A DNA stretch of 64,000 nucleotides from assembly GCF_019428685.1 (NCBI RefSeq), contig NZ_CP080095.1:4092001-4156000 (forward strand), given 5' to 3'. Source of the stretch: Paraburkholderia edwinii. GTDB lineage: Bacteria; Pseudomonadota; Gammaproteobacteria; Burkholderiales; Burkholderiaceae. The notes below the pieces were generated by a model that did not search any database, was not told the DNA's origin, and saw nothing but the letters and a program-made list of their open reading frames with translations. Below are positions 51,848 through 60,356 of this stretch, one piece after another. Position numbers and translations under genes: made by a program. The stretch's first letter is position 1. Each line of letters begins with the position of its first letter.

Positions 51848-52648
51848 CTAAGCGTACAAGAGTTCCCTCAGCCGATTTTGGAGATCAGCGGTTTCCTCCG
51901 AAACAAAGCAATGCTCAGAAACACAAATTTCCACAACGTCCTTAGGGAGCTCTGTTGTGCAAATCCAGTCAGTCGACCTTACACGGTTGCTACGATCTCG
52001 CCCTACTCGATCCCAAAACAACTTGCTCAACCACATAGTGGCCCCGATAGCCTCGACATAGCCGGACCGCAACACCCAGCGCCCAGGGTTATTGGATGTA
52101 TCAATCTCCATCTGCTGAAGTGGAGGAGGCAATCCGTTCGACTTCATGGGCAGATGCGTGAAATCTCGACCGGCAATTTCATACTCGATTGGATCTTTCG
52201 CATTTTGCCAATGGTTATATTCAACGTCGACCACCCATCCCTGCACAAAACCGTTCAACACCACGAATGGCGTCGCCCACTCCTTCCAACTACCAGCTGC
52301 ATTACAGATTTTTTCTCGTATAGAGACAAAGCAATGCTCGTAGGAACCAGCAATCCCATACTGGAGAGAGAGATCGGTGGTCTGCACGTGTCCCCATGTC
52401 GCTTTCCTCTCGACTCCCTTGAGAAGCGACGTCGCCGATACGGTCTTTTTGCCTTGAGTAAACGTTGTATCGATACCCAACGCACGCATTCTCCCAATGA
52501 CTAAGTTGAGAGCATCTAAGGGTGTGATCGACCCAGTTCCTGTTTGAAACTTCACCCGATCTGCGCCAAAGATCGCTTCCGACCAGGAAGCAACATCTTT
52601 CAGGGTAAAAACGAGCGTCAACTCTTCCGTTCTGCCACGTATCGTCAC
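51848..52648 (-). CDS. Hypothetical protein, candidate immunity protein
   Basis: 266 residues from a GTG (MTIRGRTEELTLVFTLKDVASWSEAIFGADRV...). It reads as a soluble protein with many aromatic residues (GYVEAIGATMWLSKLFWDRV) and an acidic end. Its A+T content is higher than the catabolic genes of the window, as for its neighbours in the array. It lies between CdiA fragments on the same strand, where immunity genes are expected; proteins of this length occur among large immunity families, but I cannot assign one. AAGGA lies 12 bases before the start. Confidence 0.55.
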   Translation of the reverse strand: MTIRGRTEELTLVFTLKDVASWSEAIFGADRVKFQTGTGSITPLDALNLVIGRMRALGIDTTFTQGKKTVSATSLLKGVERKATWGHVQTTDLSLQYGIAGSYEHCFVSIREKICNAAGSWKEWATPFVVLNGFVQGWVVDVEYNHWQNAKDPIEYEIAGRDFTHLPMKSNGLPPPLQQMEIDTSNNPGRWVLRSGYVEAIGATMWLSKLFWDRVGRDRSNRVRSTDWICTTELPKDVVEICVSEHCFVSEETADLQNRLRELLYA

Positions 52649-52801
52649 GGATACATTAGTCCTTTCTGTTACACCTTCTCAATGACTGAGCAACTGCAGC
52701 GCTACTGGTGTTGACGCGTTCGATGAATGATGCCCAAGTCGAGCCGCGGGTCTAGTTGCCGACCCTCGTGCCTACCAACTCTCTCGATAGACCCGCCGCT
52801 C

Positions 52802-53068
52802 TCAACCGCCGCGCTCCTTTATATCCGGTCTGCCCGGTCCAACATACAAGCCATCTCCACTAACAAAGATGGGCCAGTTTCCCACTAGAGACGCGTTGAT
52901 ATCTCCCGTAGCTAAAAATTCCACCGATTGATAAGGGAAATACCAGCCTCGCTCGTTCTCGACTATTCGAGATTCAACTATAGAGCAGGGTACGCCTCCA
53001 AACTTTGCTTCCTGCTCTAACAGAAATTTGAGTGCCAGCTCTCTGGCGGAATTAAAGTCCAATCTCAT
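52802..53068 (-). CDS. YrhB/Imm35-like immunity protein
   Basis: 88 residues: MRLDFNSARELALKFLLEQE, then GWYFPYQSVEFLATGD and SLVGNWPIFVSGDGLYVGPG. The pattern of an N-terminal helix, a GWxFxYQS strand and a GNxPIxV strand fits the YrhB/immunity-35 family. Its start lies within the last codons of the CdiA fragment at 53052-53402, the same toxin-immunity overlap seen elsewhere in the array. The cognate toxin part is lost. Confidence 0.6.
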   Translation of the reverse strand: MRLDFNSARELALKFLLEQEAKFGGVPCSIVESRIVENERGWYFPYQSVEFLATGDINASLVGNWPIFVSGDGLYVGPGRPDIKERGG

Positions 53069-53402
53069 GGCAACACCCCAAACTGAAAATTGGAGAAAAT
53101 CCGCCGCTACCCGCGCTGATGCCGCTTTGCTGGTTCACCGACTGGAAATTGTACTTGATCGTCTGATCGCTCGTATTCGCGCTGCCGCTCACCGTTTGTC
53201 CATAGCAGAACGGCGGCACGCAGATACTCGCCTGGAACCCGGCGCTCGCCTGCTGGCTGTTATACGCATTCGTATCCTGCACACTCTGGATGTTCAGGTC
53301 GCGGCCGATGTTGGCGTCAACCGTATTGCCCGCTACTTCCGCACCGCGCCCTGCACCGTCACATCCTGCTTTGCGTCCAGCGTCACGTTGCCGTTGCCGC
53401 AC
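53052..53402 (-). pseudogene. Chimeric, internally deleted copy of the CdiA repeat region
   Basis: The main part (AEVAGNTVDANIGRDLNIQS, VQDTNAYNSQQASAGFQASI, CVPPFCYGQTVSGSAN, SVNQQSGISAGSGGF) is nearly identical to residues about 395-475 of the CdiA fragment at 60626-63793. Upstream, bases 53352-53400 match the GNGNVTLDAKQDVTVQG coding part of that fragment about 750 bases away in the same gene, but in another reading frame. So an internal segment was deleted out of frame. The end GGFSPIFSLGCCHEIGL is not CdiA-like and runs into the Imm35-like gene. Confidence 0.7.
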
Positions 53403-53451
53403 CTCGGTATGCGAAGAGCCCTCGAAGCGGAGCTACCTGAGCGGTATGAAT

Positions 53452-53730
53452 TCAACCTGCGCGGTTTGCCCCTATCTCTCGCTGAAGCAGCGCGGCGAGT
53501 TCCGCTCCACGCTCGTTATGCCGATTCCGTTCATCGTCGGACTTGAACCTCGAATCCGGAGGATAGTCGTCGGAGAACGTCTGTTGAAACTCCACATTCC
53601 AAGCCTCCAACTGAGCAAGGAGGTGAGGCGAGATGTAAAGTTCCGACGGCTCAACGTAGCCCATCTCTTCGATATCGGCATTGAAGATAGGTGGAGCGCC
53701 GCAAACGGCGCCCAAGCGAAGAGTCTTCAT
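53452..53730 (-). CDS. CdiI-like immunity protein, second copy
   Basis: 92 residues from MKTLRLGAVCGAPPIFNADI. It is a diverged paralogue of the gene at 53977-54267: both share a short first strand, an acidic N-terminal half, SAELRQML/SPHLLAQLEAW followed by a W..EF motif, a D-x-SxFKS(D/E) block and a final AAL(L/Q)REIG/QLQDELG helix. The ATG overlaps the stop of a toxin tail by ATGA (53727-53730), so toxin and immunity are coupled as in the first copy. Presumably binds and neutralises that toxin type in the cytoplasm. Confidence 0.7.
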   Translation of the reverse strand: MKTLRLGAVCGAPPIFNADIEEMGYVEPSELYISPHLLAQLEAWNVEFQQTFSDDYPPDSRFKSDDERNRHNERGAELAALLQREIGANRAG

Positions 53731-53969
53731 TTCAAAGGCTTCCATGTGCTAACCGGGTTGGCGCGAACGATGAACCCATTTGAACTCACACCAACCGAGA
53801 TGCATTTTGTAGCACCGTCATACGTGATTCGATAGACGGGAGCGGAGTCATTCGTTCCCACAATCGTCCCCTGGGTTACAGGCTCCATAAAAACGGAAGA
53901 GATGTCGGGCTGAGCAATGCTCTTGTTCGCGAAGTCGGCACCATGCCTTTCGATGATATGTTGAAGACC
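53727..53969 (-). pseudogene. Duplicated toxin tail, second copy of the cdiA-CT at 54264
   Basis: 80 residues: GLQHIIERHGADFANKSIAQ, PDISSVFMEPVTQGTIVGTN, DSAPVYRITYDGATKCISVG, VSSNGFIVRANPVSTWKPLK. They match the end of the CdiA fragment at 54264-57665 (GLQHIIEEHGAEFANMG, VTQGKIVG, GSNGFIVGANPRG). A stop one codon upstream of GLQ shows that only the tail was kept. The last codon overlaps the immunity gene at 53452-53730. Confidence 0.72.
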
Positions 53970-53976
53970 GCGTCAG

Positions 53977-54267
53977 TTAAACCTTGACTGAGATGAAAAA
54001 ATCAGGACCAAGCTCATCCTGTAGTTGATCAGCGAGTTGCGTACCCCGCGCTTTGAAAGCTGCCTCTGCCGCCTCGCTCTTGAATCCGGACTTCGCCGGG
54101 TCCGCCATATCCAATGTTTCGTCGAACTCGCGTGCCCAATCGGTGAGCATTTGCCTCAACTCCGCCGAGATCGGCAACGTGCCAGGATCAATGTCGCCAT
54201 AGCTCCCTGGTGACATGTCCCAAAGGGGGTGACATTGATAATCGGCCATCAACTTTATCTTTTTCAT
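53977..54267 (-). CDS. CdiI-like immunity protein, first copy
   Basis: 96 residues, MKKIKLMADYQCHPLWDMSP at the start and an acidic, helical C-terminal half (TDWAREFDETLDMADPAKSGFKSEAA...). The ATG overlaps the toxin stop (ATGA, 54264-54267), which is the usual cdiA/cdiI arrangement. Soluble, without membrane segments, so the matching toxin should act in the cytoplasm, probably as a nuclease. Its paralogue follows at 53452-53730. The family could not be named from memory. Confidence 0.72.
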   Translation of the reverse strand: MKKIKLMADYQCHPLWDMSPGSYGDIDPGTLPISAELRQMLTDWAREFDETLDMADPAKSGFKSEAAEAAFKARGTQLADQLQDELGPDFFISVKV

Positions 54268-57200
54268 TTCACACTCCCACGTGGGTTCGCACCCACGATG
54301 AATCCATTGCTTCCGACTGTAACCGCTATCTGATGTTGCTGACCATTGACCGTTACTTCGTAGATCGGCCGCCCAGTCCCAGAGCCTTGATAGCCGACAA
54401 TCTTGCCTTGCGTTACGGCTTGCATGACGACGTCAGGGATTTGAGCTGGCGATACCCCCATATTTGCGAACTCCGCACCATGTTCTTCGATGATATGTTG
54501 GAGCCCAGCGCTTGAACTACCGGTTTCAAGGAATACAATCTGGCCGCTGGGAGTCGTCCCGGTTGCCACAACATTTTGCAGCGTAAACTTCACGCCGTTA
54601 GCTGCCAGTATTTCCAGATCGGCTTGCTTAACCGCATTGTTTGCAGCATTGCCCGCCTTTTGCACAAGCCCTTCGATAGCCAACCCCGGCGTCATCGAAT
54701 CCGTCGCAATCGCCGCCGCCGTCTCCACCGTGATGATGCCAGCATTCACCGCCGCAGCCGGATTTGCCAACGCAAGTGCCAAAGCGTCAGGCGCCAGCCC
54801 CGCCAACGCAGGCACTGCCGCCACCATCGCAGCCGCCGTCACACCACCGGCCACAATCATCGCGTTATTGCCGCTCGCCTCGTTCATCTGGTTCTGCACC
54901 TGAACCAGCAGCTTCACCTGCTCGTCAGTGCACGTGCCAGTCGCACAGTACGTTTTCACCAGATCGACCGACAGCGGATTCTTCTTCGGTCCAAGAATGC
55001 CAACCTGATTGTTCTGCGCTTCAATCTGTCCCGCGCCCGCGGCCGCGGCAGTGTCCGCACCGCTCGCACCAATACTCGTTGCCAGCCCCGCTATCAAGCT
55101 ATTGACGAGGTTTTCACGAACCAGCCGCTCCTCGGCCGTCATGTTGTCCGTCGGCTTCAGCAAACTTCCAATCACCGAACTCGCCGCCGCCCCCATTGCA
55201 CCCGCACCGCAACTCGCCCCCGACCCCGCCGCGCCCGCGCAACCCACAATCGCGTGCAATGCCGCGCGCGCCGTTTCGCCTTCCGGCGTCTGATCAAGGC
55301 TGAGTGTATTGATCAGCGCCTTGACCTGGCTTGCCCCAAGCTCCTGCAGATAGGTCACCGTCGCAGCCTGTGCATACTGACCGACCCCACCGGTCACATT
55401 CCCGCCTGCCGCAACCGTCAACGCCGTCAGCACCTGACGATACGAACCACCCGGTCCCCAATCCTTGTTGAGCTCATCTGCGCGTTGCTGCGCTTCAGCT
55501 CTTTGCTCAGGCGTCAGACTCGGATCGTTCGCAGCCTTGCTCGCGGCGTCCGCCTCCTTCGCCCGGTCGGATACGAACGTCCCAACCTGATTGATGAACT
55601 GGCTGGTGATATCAAACCCAGCCTCAATCTTGTCCTTATCGAAGATCGGCGCGATCGTTGCCTGCGTACCGGTCGTATCCCGGTTGATACTGGCCACCGC
55701 CTCCTCAGCGGTCTGGCCGGTCAGTTGCTGTTGCTTGGTCCCATCGGTAATGTTGATGGCGCCGCCGCTGATCGCACTCTTTGTCGTCGAACTGGCATCG
55801 CCCGATGCGCTCAACGCGATCGGCGGCGCGACAGCAAAGCCGCCCTTGTCGCCACCGGTATTGGGCAAGGTCGTACCCGGCACCGGGTTGATGTTCGTTG
55901 CCACACCCGTCTGGGTCTTACCGAGATCGACGCCATACCCACCGCTGACCCCGACGGACGACCCATCATACGAGGCTTGATTCTCGATATCGCTGTGCGT
56001 AAGCGTCGCAGTCGTCAGCGAGTTCAGCCCATTTTCAATCGCAACATCGCTACTCGAAATCACACCGCCTTTCAGATCGGTGTTGCCCTTCACGTTAATC
56101 TGGAAGCCACCATCCCCGGCATGAACGCCAGATTGCTCAGTCACGCTCGCGTAGTCGCTATTGAGCTTCTCCTGACTGAAGTTCGCCGCCACACTCGACC
56201 CAGCGCCATAACAAATAGGCGGCACACAAACACTAATCGACACCCCGCCACTAACCTGCTTCGAGTCGTAGTGACTCGTATCCTGCAGGCTCGCGATGTT
56301 CAGATCGCCGCCCACATTCGCAACCACCTGCTGAGCGTCGGCAACAGCACCAATCAGATTCGTATCCCCACCCGACTGCAACGTAAGCGTGTTCCCCGCA
56401 CTGACATGCGTATTCGTCCACGTCGTATCGCTGCTGTTGCCGTTACCCTTGGTGCCCGATACACCCAGCTGGAACGACAGGCCGTTCTGCTGTCCCAAGC
56501 TCAACGTCGCGCCGATACTTGCGCTCGAGCCACTGTTCGTGCTCGACACGCTATCGGAGTTCTGCGCCGCGTGAAGGTTGATATCACCCGCAGCGATCAA
56601 CGTCGTGTTATTGCCAGCCGAGAGATTGCTGCCGATCACATTGATGTCGCTGTCAGCGCCCGCACCGGCGGCCGCAATCGTCAGGTTGTGCCCGGCGGTG
56701 ATCGAACTGCCAGCCGCAGTGCTCGATGACGCGCTCGAATTGCTATTGCTATGACTCGTACCGAGCGACACACTGATGCCGATGCCGCCGACAGCCGACG
56801 GGTTGCTTGCCACCGCATCGATCGCATTCTTCACGGCGAGTCCAGTGGTCACCGCCGCAAGCGCATCGAGCCGCGCGTCGCCATTGGTGTGCTTCACATC
56901 CTGCCGCATCTGGTTCGCCGTCATCGCGGCCGCAATCACCGGGTTGCTGATGCCCGCGGTAATCGCCGTCTGACTGAACGATTGCTGCTCGCTCTGGCTA
57001 AACGTGTTCTGGGCCGCGTCGATCGTGACCGTCTTGCCGGCAAGCCCCAGGTCATTCGCGGCATACAGGATGGCGTCCGTCGCGTGCAGATCGTTACCGG
57101 CCACCACCGTCAGATTGCCGTTCACCGAACCGATCATGCTGCTGTTGTTCGTCACCTGGGTCATCTGCTGCGCGTCGGTCGTCTTGCGCACGCCGAAGCT

Positions 57201-57665
57201 GTAACCCTGCAGGCCGCCGTCCAGCTGGTTCAGCGCCGTCATCCCCGACAGGAACCCCCATTCACGCTTGCTGTAATCGGTCTGCGTGCTTTCGGTATCC
57301 TGTGAAGTCGTGATCGTGACGTCGTGCACCGCCTTCAGCGTTACGTCGTTCGTGCCGACAATGTTGCTGCCCGTGACATTGATATCGTGGCCGCTAACCA
57401 CGTTGACGCTATCGGCAGAAATCATGCTGCCTTGATTCAGCGTCATCGTCTGATCGATGCTGCTCGACACCTTCGAGCCAGCGATGACCTCGCTGTGGCT
57501 GTGCGTTTCGTGCGAATTCAGCTCGTGCGTTTCACTCGCCGCGCCGATATTCACATTGCCTGTCGCCACGAGGTTGGCGCTTCCTTTGTCGAGGCTGATC
57601 GCGCTGCCGCTGACCGTGATGTCCTTGCCCGAAACGATATTCAGCGTATCGCCGCTCTCGAGCAT
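54264..57665 (-). CDS. N-terminally truncated CdiA-type protein with C-terminal toxin
   Basis: 1133 residues, with the same frame open for a further 22 codons upstream of the first Met to a stop at about 57730; no signal peptide or secretion domain exists. Residues 1-620 are FHA-type beta-helix repeats (VSGKDITVSGSAI, LVATGNVNIGAA, LTLQSGGDTNLIG). Residues about 780-890 form the pre-toxin region, with an EAQNN boundary like VENN (about 883). The toxin tail follows: a helical Ala-rich part, then GLQHIIEEHGAEFANMG...GRPIYEVTVNGQQ...GSNGFIVGANP, with His residues typical of small RNase-fold toxins. An immunity gene overlaps the stop. Probably silent, or exchanged by recombination with a complete cdiA. 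Confidence 0.8.
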   Translation of the reverse strand: MLESGDTLNIVSGKDITVSGSAISLDKGSANLVATGNVNIGAASETHELNSHETHSHSEVIAGSKVSSSIDQTMTLNQGSMISADSVNVVSGHDINVTGSNIVGTNDVTLKAVHDVTITTSQDTESTQTDYSKREWGFLSGMTALNQLDGGLQGYSFGVRKTTDAQQMTQVTNNSSMIGSVNGNLTVVAGNDLHATDAILYAANDLGLAGKTVTIDAAQNTFSQSEQQSFSQTAITAGISNPVIAAAMTANQMRQDVKHTNGDARLDALAAVTTGLAVKNAIDAVASNPSAVGGIGISVSLGTSHSNSNSSASSSTAAGSSITAGHNLTIAAAGAGADSDINVIGSNLSAGNNTTLIAAGDINLHAAQNSDSVSSTNSGSSASIGATLSLGQQNGLSFQLGVSGTKGNGNSSDTTWTNTHVSAGNTLTLQSGGDTNLIGAVADAQQVVANVGGDLNIASLQDTSHYDSKQVSGGVSISVCVPPICYGAGSSVAANFSQEKLNSDYASVTEQSGVHAGDGGFQINVKGNTDLKGGVISSSDVAIENGLNSLTTATLTHSDIENQASYDGSSVGVSGGYGVDLGKTQTGVATNINPVPGTTLPNTGGDKGGFAVAPPIALSASGDASSTTKSAISGGAINITDGTKQQQLTGQTAEEAVASINRDTTGTQATIAPIFDKDKIEAGFDITSQFINQVGTFVSDRAKEADAASKAANDPSLTPEQRAEAQQRADELNKDWGPGGSYRQVLTALTVAAGGNVTGGVGQYAQAATVTYLQELGASQVKALINTLSLDQTPEGETARAALHAIVGCAGAAGSGASCGAGAMGAAASSVIGSLLKPTDNMTAEERLVRENLVNSLIAGLATSIGASGADTAAAAGAGQIEAQNNQVGILGPKKNPLSVDLVKTYCATGTCTDEQVKLLVQVQNQMNEASGNNAMIVAGGVTAAAMVAAVPALAGLAPDALALALANPAAAVNAGIITVETAAAIATDSMTPGLAIEGLVQKAGNAANNAVKQADLEILAANGVKFTLQNVVATGTTPSGQIVFLETGSSSAGLQHIIEEHGAEFANMGVSPAQIPDVVMQAVTQGKIVGYQGSGTGRPIYEVTVNGQQHQIAVTVGSNGFIVGANPRGSVK

Positions 57666-57844
57666 CGTGCCGGTCAGCGCCTGATCCGACGTGTGCAGCG
57701 TCTCCGCATAGCTCCGCGTACCCTCAGACCGTTACTGTCGACGGGCTGGCTCGGACGAACGAGCCTTCAAGATCCGATTCTTGCATCCGCGTGACCTTTC
57801 AGCACAGACAGTCGATCATTACACCGCTTTTTTCCTATGCCTTA

Positions 57845-57882
57845 AAACAACAAATCCAGTTCTTAGACTGGGTTTGTTGTTT
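57845..57882 (-). terminator. Terminator after the second immunity gene
   Basis: On the minus strand, AACAACAAACCCAGT pairs with ACTGGATTTGTTGTT (one mismatch) around a 6-base loop, followed by TTAAGG. It lies at the stop of the gene at 57882-58151. The stem sequence (AAACCCAG...CTGGxTTT) resembles the hairpin split by the IS element. Confidence 0.8.
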
Positions 57883-58151
57883 CAGGTTTTATCTTGCTCT
57901 TCGCCCCTCGCTCCATAGGTCTTTCGTGCCTTTTCGTAGCTATTGTCGAAGGGTTTGATTTTCAATAAATGTGCCCTACTCGCATACCCGCCGATAGCGG
58001 CAATACCGAACCCCAACAGTAGCAGGAAACCTCCAAACGGTGCCGGCGGCACATATTCATACGCGACGACCATTATTAAAATACCGACAGCAAGTAGGCT
58101 AGTCCGTATCCATCGTGCGAAATTCCCATCTTCAAAGAGTCGGATCTTCAT
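57882..58151 (-). CDS. Two-helix membrane immunity protein
   Basis: 89 residues from MKIRLFEDGNFARWIRTSLL. Two hydrophobic segments (RTSLLAVGILIMVVAYEYV and GGFLLLLGFGIAAIGGYA) are followed by a charged cytoplasmic tail. The ATG overlaps (ATGA) the stop of the toxin tail at 58148, which fits a toxin/immunity pair. Membrane immunity proteins usually answer toxins that form pores or act at the inner membrane, and the preceding toxin tail is hydrophobic. Confidence 0.65.
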   Translation of the reverse strand: MKIRLFEDGNFARWIRTSLLAVGILIMVVAYEYVPPAPFGGFLLLLGFGIAAIGGYASRAHLLKIKPFDNSYEKARKTYGARGEEQDKT

Positions 58152-58504
58152 CGCTTGCTGCTCCAATAGTTGGCGAAGTCAGACCAGTATTTATCCAAGG
58201 AATTTTGCACCTGCTGACCCGTGCTGCTACTGTTGAACGTGTTTGCAGTCTCGTTTATCGCTGGCCCCAGTGCAGGAAGCCGATCCGACAAGCTTTCTGC
58301 AATCAACCCTGTGGTACTCGTTACAGCGTACTGGCCTACGTCCGGTTTGACGAGTTGTGCTAAAGCGTCAGCCGTAAATCCAACGACCGTTGCAGTATAA
58401 GCTGCAGCTGTGAGCCCACCTGAAAACATCGATGGAATGCTGGCTGCTGCGCCGAACCCCGTCGACCCCACCCCCGTGACGGACGTCGCGCCCGGCCCGC
58501 CATT
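58148..58504 (-). pseudogene. Hydrophobic CdiA-CT toxin fragment
   Basis: The readable toxin part is TSVTGVGSTGFGAAASIPSM, FSGGLTAAAYTATVVGFTAD, ALAQLVKPDVGQYAVTSTTG and a helical end DKYWSDFANYWSSKR. Upstream of about 58504 the frame runs antisense to the symE-like gene and is not CdiA-like, so the pre-toxin part is missing. The Gly/Ala/Thr-rich hydrophobic character, like the tail of the protein at 60626-63793, suggests a membrane-active toxin. The immunity gene overlaps the stop. Confidence 0.55.
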
Positions 58505-58527
58505 CTTCGCATGTCTGCGAGGCCGCC

Positions 58528-58698
58528 GTGCGTGAGGGCGACTACAAGACCGCTCAGAACCGCAATAAATACGAATCACCCATACCCGTGCCGCATATCA
58601 GGCTCATGGGCAAATGGCTTCAGCAGGCGGGGTTCGAACCGCGCAGCCGCGTGTGCGTGCAGGTCGAAGAACGGCGGTTCGTCATTACGCCAGCTTGA
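58528..58698 (+). CDS. SymE-like toxin gene
   Basis: From a GTG, 56 residues end VPHIRLMGKWLQQAGFEPRS, RVCVQVEERRFVITPA. This is the SymE signature (xLxGKWLxxAGFxxGxRVxVxVExGxLxITP) of the SpoVT/AbrB-fold type I toxin family. Two longer plus-strand frames over the same bases are arginine-rich shadows. The N-terminus is uncertain, because the frame is open to 58480 and lacks a clear ribosome-binding site. It is followed by a strong hairpin that is also the IS insertion site. A frameshifted second copy is at 51288-51377. Confidence 0.65.
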   Translation: MREGDYKTAQNRNKYESPIPVPHIRLMGKWLQQAGFEPRSRVCVQVEERRFVITPA

Positions 58699-58724
58699 AC
58701 GAGAGCCACAAACAGCAAACCCAG

Positions 58725-58754
58725 CCGATGGCTGGGTTTGTTCAGACTGCTGAC
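58725..58754. repeat. Left IS end: target duplication plus inverted repeat
   Basis: CCGATGG (58725-58731) is the proposed 7-base target duplication, followed by the left terminal inverted repeat CTGGGTTTGTTCAGACTGCT (to 58754). With the preceding AAACCCAG it re-forms the terminator hairpin. Confidence 0.75.
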
Positions 58755-60356
58755 CAACCCCACGTTTTTCGGAGCGTGGGGTTTGTTGTTTGTGGAGTGG
58801 GGCGTTTCAGGCGAAACGCAGAGGCAATGCGCTGCGGCGTGTCACCAGCGTGCGGCGGGCAGATGTCAGGCCGTGGGCCGCTTCGGCGTGCATGGCCGCA
58901 GCGATCAGGCGCAATAAAAGGCGCGCCAGCGCCAGAGCGATCGTCTTCATGTTCTGCGCGGCCGCCGCCAGCAGGCACTGCTCCATCACCCGTTTGAGCC
59001 CGCGCATGCGGGCATAACGATGTCCATGCAGCTGTTCGCATCCGCGAAGCTGCGCTCCACCGTTTCCTTGCGCCGTTTGTAGATGCGCCTGCCCCACTCA
59101 GTCAGGCGTCGCGCCTCCACCCGTTCCTTCGCGCGCTCCCACAGGTGACGCACCACGAGCTTCACCGCATTGGCACTGCCCGTGCATTGCGTGCGCACTG
59201 CACAGCGCCGGCAGATACGTGCATCGGAGCGGTACTCGCGGTAACCATTGCGGTTGGTCGTACTGTAGGGCAGCGCCTGGCCCTGCGGGCAGAGGTATTC
59301 GTCGCGAAACGCGTCGTAGTGGTACTGCCGTTTGTAGAACATGCCCGGCTTGTGGTTGGGCGTGCGGTAACCCATCACTCCAGCAATGCCCCGTTGCTCC
59401 AGCCCCTGACACACCATCGGCGTGAAGTACCCCGCATCCAGCCCCACCGCCTGCACCTCGAAGCCAAAGTGCTCGCGCCGCCGGTCCAGCCGCGCCAGAT
59501 ACGGCTGGCTGTCGTGTACCGAGGCCGGCGTCACGTGCGTGTCGGTGATGATCGAATGTCTTGCATCCACCGTGCGGTGGTCCAGGTAGAAGAAGCCCGT
59601 GGGCTTGTCGTCGCGCACCATGAAGCCGCTGTCCGGATCGGTGCGGCTCACCTTGATCTCTTTCGTGTCCCCCGCCGGTGAGCCGCCATCGCCATCGTCG
59701 TGCCCGCTGTCACGTTTGAGCGGCTTCTTCCCCTGGGTGGCCCGATCGGCGTCCACTGCCGCATCGAGCTGCGCCAGATACGCCGAGGGCGCCTGCTCCA
59801 CCTTCACCACGTCAAACTTCTGCCGGTTCGCGTTGGCCTTCAGATGGGTGCTGTCCGTGTACAGCACCCGGCCCTCGACCATGCCGTGGCCGATCGCCTG
59901 GCGCACGATCTCATCGAAGATCGCCTGATAGACCGACACGTCGGTGAAACGCCGCCGACGGTTCTGCGAGAACGTCGAGGCGTCGGGCACCTTGTCGGTG
60001 AGCCTGAAACGCGCAAACCAGCGGTACGCCACGTTCACCTGCACTTCGCGCATGAGCTGCCGCTCGCTGCGCACCCCGAACAGGTAGCCGATGAACAGCA
60101 GCCTGAACATCACCACCGGATCGAGCGCCGGGCGACCGTTGTCCGCACAGTACAAATGCGCGACCTTCTCACGGATGAATTCGAAATCCACTGCCGCATC
60201 GATCTTGCGAAGCAGGTGGTCCTTCGGCACAAGCTCCTCGAGTGTGGCCATCTCGAGTTCGTGCTGGGTCGGTGTCGGTTTCTTCAGCATGACACCCATT
60301 AAACGACAAAGCCCCGGTCTAAACCAGGGCTTTGTCAGCAGTCTGAGCAAACCCAG
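58732..60356 (-). mobile_element. IS1182-type insertion sequence, 1625 bp
   Basis: A full-length element bounded by 23-bp inverted repeats (one mismatch) and a 7-base CCGATGG duplication, encoding one IS1182-type transposase on the minus strand. Internal hairpins at 58756-58783 (AACCCCACG/CGTGGGGTT) and 60305-60336 (GACAAAGCCC/GGGCTTTGTC) insulate the transposase gene from outside transcription. The element is inserted in the loop of a terminator hairpin. The transposase is frameshifted, so this copy cannot move by itself. Confidence 0.85.
58807..60290 (-). pseudogene. IS1182-family transposase, frameshifted near the end
   Basis: The first frame (from MLKKPTPTQHELEMATLEEL at 60290) covers the N-terminal helical region, the DDE-type catalytic core (VLYTDSTHLKANANRQK, GYFTPMVCQGLEQRG) and the cysteine cluster (YRSDARICRRCAVRTQC). 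It ends early at 58986 after KRRKETVERSFADANSCM. The remaining C-terminus, QLHGHRYARMRGLKRVMEQC and 65 more residues, continues in the next frame to 58807. Loss of one base near 59028 (AACAG for AAGCAG) explains the break. The catalytic Glu in KETVERSFAD is retained. An alternative ATG at 60299 is possible. Confidence 0.85.

Noticed and set aside
54576..56729. A 717-codon plus-strand frame rich in Arg, His and Cys
   Set aside because: Antisense shadow of the CdiA fragment; composition is not protein-like and there is no start signal.
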